In this document: positions 53,368-64,000 of the stretch, piece after piece | Numbering within the stretch: position 1 is the stretch's first letter | Layout of the letters: every line of letters begins with the position of its first letter | NCBI RefSeq assembly: GCF_002078875.1 | Contig: NC_034421.1 | Span: forward strand, 1,836,917-1,900,916 | Direction of reading: 5' to 3' | Source of the DNA: Numida meleagris | Lineage: Eukaryota > Chordata > Aves > Galliformes > Numididae | Length of the DNA stretch: 64,000 nucleotides | Program-made: the position numbers and the translations under genes | The notes under the pieces: model-generated | Database searches by the model: none | Told to the model about the DNA's origin: nothing | Seen by the model: only the letters and a program-made list of their open reading frames with translations

Positions 53368-54450
53368 GTAGGTTTGGGCAATAATGGTTTTTATGATTAT
53401 TTGCTTGTAGTTCAGATCTCGCTGCGGTTTGAATATTAATGGCTGTTTTGCACGTCTCCTCTTCGGTGTGCCTACAGCATTGCTTCCTGACTTCTGTGCT
53501 CGTTTTCCTTGTTAAACATAAGGAGATATTGCCAGCTCTGTATTACCTGAATAATTGAAAAGTCTGCCAGCAAGGCAAGCCCCATTCATTTCTGATGTCC
53601 TCTAGTTATCAGGCTGAAAGCGCCCTATTGAAAAAAAAGAAGAAGAGAAAAGGTTAATGAAAAAATCACAGCCAAAAGCAGATAGCATCCTGCCTGAGCA
53701 AGGTGTCTGCTGTCTGCTGGTCATTATTTAAGGCTGCGTCTGGAGGGAGGAGAGCAGCAAGTGAACCACAGCCCTGCATCCATGCAGGGAGCGTGGGGCG
53801 CGGGGGGCTCGGAGGGGCTGCATCCCCCTGGGCACAGCTCAGCTCTGCTCGTTCCACTTGGCAGCCCACGACAGGGATGTGCCCCTGTCAGCCTTTGGCT
53901 CCGGTTAAACAAGGTGACAGAGTTTGTTGGTTTTTTTTTTTTGTTGTTCTTTTTTTCTCCGGGGCTGTTTAATGACAGCATGTGTCTCTTCGAATTTAGC
54001 TGCGTAGCTGCACAGGGAGCAAAAAAAAAACCCGCAGCCTGAATGAAAGCCCTGCGCTGCTAAACAAACGCGCAGCCCGTGGGCTGCAGGGTAGGAGCTG
54101 CACAGCCACCGGCCACCGAGAAAATGCAGTGCCTTGTGCTGACCACAGAGTTGCTATGTCTGTTTCAGAGGCATGAAATAGCAGCTCTGTAAAAGTGCTG
54201 ATTGCACGGTGCCACCGCGGGATGAGGTCACCAGGTCTTTAACCCCGCAAGGCAAAAATTCCCCTGGCTTCAGCAGGAAATGGTCCCTGCAAGAATAGCA
54301 CCCAATAGGCCTACGGTCGACATTTCCATCACGTGAATCCCGGTGGCTGCTGAGCAGAAATAAGGGAGCTCCTCGGTCATCGGGAGTGGGCTGAGCGCAG
54401 ATTCGGCTGGGGTGGGGGAAGGCAGGACGCCCAGGAGAGCTGCACATTCA

Positions 54451-54500
54451 GTCGTAGAATCGTTAAGGTTGGAAAAGACCCCTGAGACGTGAGGTGCAAG
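54451..54500 (-). mobile_element. CR1 3' end remnant (minus strand)
   Basis: GTCGTAGAATCGTTAAGGTT followed by GGAAAAGACC is the complement of a CR1 3' end. It lies in FAM20C intron 2. Similarity after 54490 is weak, so the right edge is approximate. Confidence 0.8.
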
Positions 54501-55180
54501 CGTTGCTGTGCCCTGGCTGAGCTCACGGCAGGGAGCTCTGCTCTGAGCTCTGCGGGGTGGGGGCCTGCTGATGCAGTGCGTGGTGCCCAGCTGCTGCCCT
54601 GCAGGTGGAGTGCCAGGGGCCAGGGGACACCTGGGCTCGAGAAGGAGGACAAACACAGGCTTGTTTATTAACAAGTGTTGGGTTCTCTGTCCCTACAGCT
54701 CTGGATTGGAATGATTAATTAAGGAGCGCAGGTGTGATGGCTAAGCCATGCATTTTCCCTTCTCTGGCTCAGAGGTGGCACTGCAGGCAGCAGCACAGTG
54801 CCCGTGCTTTGCCCTGCACGCACCTAGTGATTCCTGCACTAGTAATGATGCGTGAGCAGGGACCGAGCCAGCTTTTTCCAGCATTGCTCTGTGAAGCACA
54901 TCCCTTGGGAGAGAGGAGGAAGAGCTGCTCTGCCCTTCCCTGCCCTCGAGCAGTGAGCAGGCTGTGCCCAGGTCCTTGCAGGGGGGATGCTCAGCCAAAC
55001 CACCTTCTGGCTCAGCTACTGAGACTCGCACAAAATGCATCAGCCCCAGCCATGGTTCAGACTGTGTGGCTGCCGCTTGTCCCTTCTGCAGAGCAGTGAG
55101 ATGGTTAAGGTTGATGTAGGGATGCTCAAGAAGGGAGATGGGAAGGAGAAATAATAGGTTAGTCCTCACTCTTTGCTCGG

Positions 55181-55250
55181 TTTGAGCTTCTGGGCATGTT
55201 GCTTAACCTCTCTATGCTTCAGTTAGCCTAGCAGCAGCATTGTTATAATG
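55181..55250 (+). mobile_element. MIR-like ancient SINE fragment (plus strand)
   Basis: TTGAGCTTCTGGGCATGTTG, CTTAACCTCTCTATGCTTCA and GTTAGCC match the MIR core GGGCAAGTCACTTAACCTCTCTGTGCCTCAGTTTCC in order. A TATAATGA stretch follows, as in MIR. It lies in FAM20C intron 2 just before a degenerate palindromic repeat. Confidence 0.7.
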
Positions 55251-55259
55251 AAAAATAGG

Positions 55260-55329
55260 AGTGAAATCCTGAGCACGGTGACGTAAGTGGAAGTTTTGTC
55301 ATTGGCTGCCCCGAGGCCATGATTTCACC
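55260..55329. repeat. Degenerate palindromic repeat in FAM20C intron 2
   Basis: GTGAAATC at 55261-55268 and GATTTCAC at 55321-55328 are perfect complements. Between them GGAAGTTTTGTCATTGGCTG resembles the amniote repeat motif GAGTTTTGCCATTGACTTCA. It probably belongs to the same broad class as the element at 32.8 kb. Confidence 0.6.
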
Positions 55330-58225
55330 TAATGTGTCGTATAGATGTGTCATGAGGTTTTCATTAATTATGGTTTTGATAGAGCTTTGAGATCAATGTG
55401 GGGAAAGGGCCAGAGCCCGCAGAGGAGGACTAATGATTAACAGCCATTTCCTATGGGATTGTCTCTTTGCTAATGTTTGAACAAGTTAGGGCCTCTTATG
55501 CCCTTAACATGAAAGCACAGAGCTGTGGTTTCTATCGACGATTCAGTATTATTTCCATAAGCTGAAATATGAAGTACATTTGATATAGGTATCAGTGACT
55601 GTGGGAACTGATAGGGAGAGATTCCTGGGCAGAAATCCCAGCCTAACATCGAGCAGGGAGGTGGAAGGGGACTTCTGCCCAGCTCAAGAAGCCAGAGAGG
55701 AATGTAGCTGGGATCTGCCGCAGCCTCTGTGGGGCTTCAGGGGCTCTCGGTCGGGTGGCAAAGCAAGAAGAGCGTCTTGCTAATATCCTTTTTTTAATGC
55801 ATCTTTTATTTCCCTTCGCAAATTCTTCGGATGTTTAAAAATATGTTTTAAAGTAACATCTGCCATTTTTCAGCCTTACTGCAGAGCCACAGCAGGGATT
55901 CAAAAGCATGTAAGCTGATTAATAAAGAGTAATATAAATGACCAAAGGACGTTTATAGGACTTTTACAGTCTTTTGAATATTCCTGCATATTTTCCAATT
56001 TCACTGTGTTTTGCTTTATCCTCTTTGCTCTCTGTTCATTTTAAGGCAGCAGCAAAGATTCTAGGTTAGAAGTGAAAATAAATGGTGCTCTTCGTAGCGC
56101 CCAATCTTCAGGCTTCTTTCTGTAAGCATGACAATTAAATACGCGGGCTTACATGCATTAGATGAAATGGGATATTGCTCTATCCAGTCTTCTCCTAGCG
56201 TTCAGGTTTGCTGTGGCTCTAATGGAATTAGGTGATTTGCCGTGTGGGTTTTTGATACCTTCAGTAATTAGATCCAAACTGCAGCTAAACAGCTTTCTTA
56301 GCCACGTCGCAATTTCCCTGCTCCGTTTGCATTATTTATGGAGGAGAGCAGTGACCAGATTGATCCTGCCCCGTCTATCAGCACCACTCACACAACTCCG
56401 TAATGCGCAGCGTTGTTTTAAAATGAAAACGGTGACAGAAGCAATTCCCAAGAGCAGGGAGCATCAAGGTGACATTTTCTTGATGTTAAAGTTTAAATGG
56501 AACAAAACCATGGATGGGAAGGAGCGTCGCATTCAGCTCCCACAGTGACACCTAGAGCTGGCCTTGAAGAGGACAAGGTTACCCAGAGCTTTGAAGTTGA
56601 GGTTGTGTTCTGTGCCCTGTATCAATACATATAGTTCCTATTCACTTTGCGCAGCATACAGGGGTAGCTCTTAATTTGATTTAGTTCATTGAAAATTTCC
56701 CCCTGCCATAAATAGGAGCCTGGAGAGAATTGTTTTCCATTGTGTGCTGAAACCCAGTTTTTAGAGGGAGCACACGTGCAGGGAGCTGCACGTTTCCTTT
56801 GCCTTTCGTAACTGTTTATTGCACGCATCGATAACCGTCGTTAGCTGTTTTCTGGGTATTTACAAAACGTCTGTGCAAAATTGCGCAGCGCTGTCAGCAG
56901 TTTAACAACAAACATGGCACGGGGCATTGTAGATCTTCATCTCTCCCGTGTTGCCATCCCAGAGAGCTGTGCCGTGGGACTGTGGCTGAGCAGAACAGGC
57001 TTTGGTGATCGCTGGGTTGAGTGGGATGGGGTTTAGTTTTTGATTCTTTTCATTCTCTGGTTGGAAAGATTTGGACACGTACCTGACTGAGTTCATTTCT
57101 GAACCTGCCAGCCCTTCAGGTTGTGCGGGCAGTAATTAGGAAGTAAGCACACGAGATTACTCATGCAGTGAAGGAGTGCTGCAGTTAAGCAAGGTGGACT
57201 CTGCTTCAACTCAGGGGAAAAAAAAAAGAAAAAGAGAGGTAGACAATAAATATGACACCTAAATTCTTGTACTAAAGACAATTATAAAAATCTCATCAAA
57301 GGAAAGGGAAAAGTGCTGCTGAAAACATAATGCAACGTAGCACCATTGATTTACTGTATAAGGAAACAGTGAATCTGCCAAGAGTCAATGGATTGATTAA
57401 ATGTACAATTCCAGATGAAAAGAGACGACTTAAAGTGTACAACAAAGCCACGGAACGGTTTCGCTGATCTCTTCCCTATCAGAAGTCTTTACTATCTTGA
57501 CTTAAGCAAGAAAGGTCTTTAAAAAACAAGTTAGCAGAATTGGCTGAGCAAAAACAAATTAAGAGGTGATGAGGGTTTGAACTTGCTTTGAAATCTGTTC
57601 TTTACAGCTTGTATGGGGCCATGTCTCTAGCCCAGGGAAGAGTATTGCTTGTTAAAGCCAATCAACGTGTTCATGCTGGATTTAAGCTTGATCTATTAAA
57701 TAGGAATCCGAACTGGGTCTGATCATCTATTTCAGACATTTGTACATTCCAGGATTCAACTGGATCTTGCTGCTGAGGCATTAGCATTGCATAAATAACC
57801 CAAAGAAAGTGTTCAGAGGTCCTTCTGGAGATCTCACTTTCCATCAGAAGACCAGATAGGCTAGAGGCAAGAGTTATCATGCAGCAAAACCGAGGAGCTG
57901 GAAAGCCAGATCAATTCCAAGTCCTTTTGGGTCAAATGACATTGGGCATCATTGGATCTCTGCTAGAGTCTGTACCAGATGATTTAGAAGAGGGAGATAG
58001 AAACCGTGTAGCATACAGGTGTAAAAACAGGGTTGAAAGGTGATGGGTAGTGCATCTTTTCCACCAGTGGTATCTGTAGATTGGGAGGGGAATTCATTGG
58101 GAAGTCTTGTATGGATGAGTTTTCAGAAGGAGCAGGAGAGGACGGGATGGAGGAAACAGCAGACGCAGTATGTGGCTACATCAGAAAACTCATTAGGTGG
58201 CAAATACTGAAGGGATTTTTAGAAG

Positions 58226-58297
58226 CTTGATTCAAGGTCCATCAGAGAAAACAGAAAGAATCTCTCTGATTTCACTGGTCTTTGGTCCTTGATCCCT
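58226..58297. repeat. Degenerate palindromic repeat in FAM20C intron 2
   Basis: The stretch from GATTCAAGGTCCATC through AGAAAGAATCTCTCTGATTT to CACTGGTCTTTGG follows, base for base with substitutions, an old amniote repeat of the form GATTCAAAGCCCATTGAAGT... to ...CAATGGGCTTTGGATC. The inverted arms are weak because of age. Confidence 0.5.
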
Positions 58298-61200
58298 CAG
58301 ACCCTCCAGGAAAGGGATATTTCAGGGGATTTTTGCATAGCCTCCTCAGGTTAGGAAGATTTCTAATCACACCCAAAAGATCTTGCCCTGGGTTAAGAGG
58401 AAAGTTTAATGCTGCGTTCCCTTTCTTTCTACTTTGGGGGAAAAGAAAGATTTTGAATTGCCTGCAGATAAAATAGCAATGGTTCTATTGGGATTTGGTT
58501 TGAACACTGTGCCAGTATGTTCAGAAGCTGTACAAAAGGGAATTTGAGGTATTCCTTTTCCAGAGCTGCTCTCAATGTTACAGTATCTTCAGAAACCTTA
58601 AAAAAAACAAACATGAAATCAGAGTTTGACTAGAGGCTCCCTTCGGAATCAGAAAAGCATGACATTGTAAGACCTTTTAAAAATTATATAAGCCTGCTGA
58701 TCACAGACAAGACAGATTGCAATGGCGTAGCTTCTTCCAATTTCTTGAAAAATTGTGTATTCTGCTCCAGGGAATTATAAATTCTTCAGAAACGTTCTTA
58801 TGGGCAGTAGGTGACAGCACAAGGACATCTGCAGATAAGCAAACACTGTTTGTCCCGGATAAGTTCCTGGAAGATGATGTGGCTACCGCTGTTTGCCTGG
58901 GATGACCAAAGGGATGTATTTAACTGCAGTCTGAGCAGGAAAGGAATACAGCTCCAAAAAGGAGAGGGAAGCCAATACTCATCTGTAACAGTAAGGGACA
59001 AGGAATGTAATCAAGCCTAGAAGTCCGAGTGAGTGATCTCCAGGGAGAGCTGCTCTTCTCCAATTGGCACCCCACAATTTAGGCACCTTCCTCAGGCTCT
59101 GAGGCTTCCTCATTCTACTTCATCTGGGCTCAGCACCACGTGTTTCCCTCTCTTTAGGGAGGGAACATTAGGTGTTGGACTTGGGTATCTTTGAATCACC
59201 TCTGGCCTGTCCAGGGACTAGCTGAAGTGGAGATATCTGGGAGCCTGGAGAACATGGAGGGAAGCCAACGTGGATCTCATGTGGCATTGGCCACAGTGCC
59301 TGCGGCTGCTGGCATGCTTTGTCACATACAACGCCGTTCCCATCAATGTCACCCTCTGTTTTGGAAAGGCCCAAAGTTTTCTCCTGGCAGCAGCAGTGGG
59401 ACAGCATCCCAGCCAAACTTCTGCTGGGTCGAGGCTACTATTGCAACCAATTAAGGCAACACAATAAGATGGATCTAAAAAGACCAAGAGATGCTTTTGT
59501 CTCACTTCAGCTCAATTCTTTCTGACAGGAAACCAGGCCTCTGTGTCTCATGGAAGAATTATGCTGAATTGTTAATCTTCTTCATACATTCCCCTTCTCG
59601 GTGATGACACACTCTCTGTTGAGTTCAGCTGCTAACAAAATCATTATCTGTCGAGTGGCTTCAATTTGCTGAGAAACCAGTCAGCTTAATGCATCTGATG
59701 CTTTGTGCTTAGAAATAGGCATGCTGGAACATCCTTTTTTCTTCTTTGCAGTGCTGTGGTTTCCCAAAGCCTTGGCTTCCCAGCCATACCTCAAAATAGG
59801 CTCTGTCCTTCCCACTTCTCTGATGGGCTTACCGGATATTTGCTATATTTTGGACTTATATGTCTCAGGGAGGAGAGAGAGCCAGGAGCTAAGCTATTCA
59901 TAATTCAACCAAAAAGCATACTTTATATACATTTTAATGAAAAGCCATTCGGTCTTCATTTGTTGCAATCAGTTTGCAAGTGGCCATACTGAGATCAGTG
60001 AGCTAGGGAGGGTTATAACTGACAGAAGAGACAAAGTTCTGCCCCGTGGTCCTGAGACATATTACTGACCTAACTGAAGGCATCCCACATGAATAGGGTT
60101 GCAATTACAGGTTATGCCTTAAAAAGCCAGGCAAACTCTGCACCTTTGGCAGCAGCTGGGCAGGGATGCCTGTGGAATGGCAGTGGGTCTGCGTGGGTCT
60201 TTGTGGGCATGAGGCAAGGGCAGCTCCAGCCACCTGCTTGCTGTCCAATCCAAGCTGAAACATTTCCAGTGTGCATGGCTGGGCTGTGATGTTCCTGGGG
60301 CAGCATGTGTATGGTCTGGGATGGATGTTTGCTGCTGCTCATTGCCTTCAGGCTCTGGGCTTCGTTCAAAAAAATGCCTATATCCTTCCCTCAGGTGCAG
60401 ATCAACTGACCTGCTCTGCACAAGAGAGAGTTTGACACGTGAAAACCACATGCTTCTGCTTTACCTGTTCAGTGCAAGTTATTTAATGCCCTTTAAGTAC
60501 TAATTATTTATTTGTTCCTTTGGGATCGACTGGTAATGCAAGAGAAGGCAGGGGTCAGCAAAACAGCGAGGCAGAAGGGATTTTATTCTAAGGGAAATGT
60601 AATCACACTGACCAGATTTGCATAGCATTTTGTTGCAAAAACATGGATTACAAGGGTTGAAAGAGAGCTGTTGACCTACCCGTAATATGGCACGGAGAGG
60701 CGTAATTAAAAAAGACGTACAGCTAGTGACATTGCTTAGAGAAAGAAAATGTACAAGCTATATGGATTGAAGAAGGGTAGCTCAAAGCCAAAATTTACCG
60801 AGCAAGGTAACTTCACATTCATATAATTCTCCAGTCGACACAGGTTTTTTCAGAACTGCGAAGAAAGGGATGGATGATGTGATCATTTGTGGGAAGCGTT
60901 TTGAAAGGACTGACTCATCCCCACAGATAGGACTGTCATGGCTCTCCCAGCACAGAAGTGAGTGAAAGAGTTAGGGTATAGGTCGTTTCATTTATTCAGA
61001 GCAGTTTTGATTGAGATGGTGAAAAAGCAGCTGGTTTGCCAAAGTATATATTTACCTTTTTCAGTAACCTTATCATCAAGTAAAATGCATTTTCGGAACT
61101 CTTACATTAAAAAAAAAAAAAAGGCTTTGACTATAAAAATGCTATAATCTGGCTGTTAACATGATATTGTTCAAATTGTACAGACTGGTGTGAATGAATG

Positions 61201-61839
61201 TCAGTCTTAAATTCCCATTAGCTTCCAGCTGGGATGTGAATTCAGTGTCTGAGCAGATGGCCCCAGGCGCACAGGGTGGACTTCAGCCCCTGCCAACCCG
61301 TGTCCTCCTGCCATCCCAACACAACCAGAGACCCTCTGCACACCTCTGCTCTCCTCTACAACCACCGCAGGGTCCCCTGAAATTTAGTGGATGGTTTTGG
61401 ATATATCTCCATTGTGCAGAGAGGAGATGGATTTACATACTGCTCAGCAGCAATGACTAAAATCGGAGCAGAGATCAGAGATTGCTCTAGTATCTGCTCA
61501 TACTTTTAATTAAGGGGATGTCTGCTGTGCATTGGACCATGATCCCAGCCACCATCCTATCTGCCTTCCCAATGTGTACCTCTTGTTAGCAGGAAGTCCA
61601 AAAGTAGTTGAAGATGGAGAAAACAGGACTCCAGTGAGCTGTTCCTATACCTGCTCCTCAGTCAGGGTGCTTGTAGAGCCCATCTTGGTTCTACCCATGA
61701 CCAGCTGAAGAAGACAAAGATGAGTCAGGGAGTATGATCCATTTTTAGTCCTGGCCAGCAGCTGAAAGCTCTCCCCTGTTCTCTGCACCCACTGAATAAT
61801 CTGTTATCCAGTTAGGATTGCCCTGCTTGGGGCACCTAG

Positions 61840-64000
<2,161 letters not shown>

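Overview
The window looks like a bird chromosome, most likely from a galliform such as chicken or turkey. It carries CR1 LINE fragments with the typical ATTCTATG-type 3' end, one nonautonomous mariner element that I recognise from memory as the chicken family called Galluhop/Mariner1_GG, and very old SINE (MIR-like) relics. It also has large introns, a CpG-rich promoter and two assembly gaps (N runs). There are no operons, no bacterial features and no CRISPR array.

Only one protein-coding gene can be supported: the 5' part of FAM20C, the Golgi/secretory-pathway protein kinase, on the + strand. Exon 1 starts at the ATG at 51057 and runs into a 425-base N gap at 51209. Exon 2 is 53195-53367 and exon 3 is 61934-62012, both with good splice signals and continuous, phase-compatible reading frames. 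The window ends inside intron 3, so most of the kinase domain lies downstream.

Layout: 1 to about 49,100 is gene-free as far as I can see. It contains CR1 fragments (near 0.7-1.0, 15.3, 19.5, 32.1 and 33.4 kb), the mariner copy (17.0-17.5 kb), a MIR-like SINE (38.05 kb) and an ancient palindromic element (32.8 kb). About 49.1-51.96 kb is the GC- and CpG-rich promoter, 5' UTR and exon 1 region. It includes long pure-pyrimidine tracts, a perfect E-box palindrome and several upstream ATGs. About 51.6-64.0 kb is the FAM20C intron/exon region, with more ancient repeats and intronic stretches that could be regulatory.

The most interesting unexplained pattern is a set of old, low-copy palindromic repeats. 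The copy at 32809-32918 has 29-base arms that match at 25 positions. Two degenerate relatives, and possibly a third fragment, seem to share a CCATTGACTTCAATGG-like centre. I found no second protein-coding gene and no clearly novel coding system. Long open frames elsewhere look like chance.
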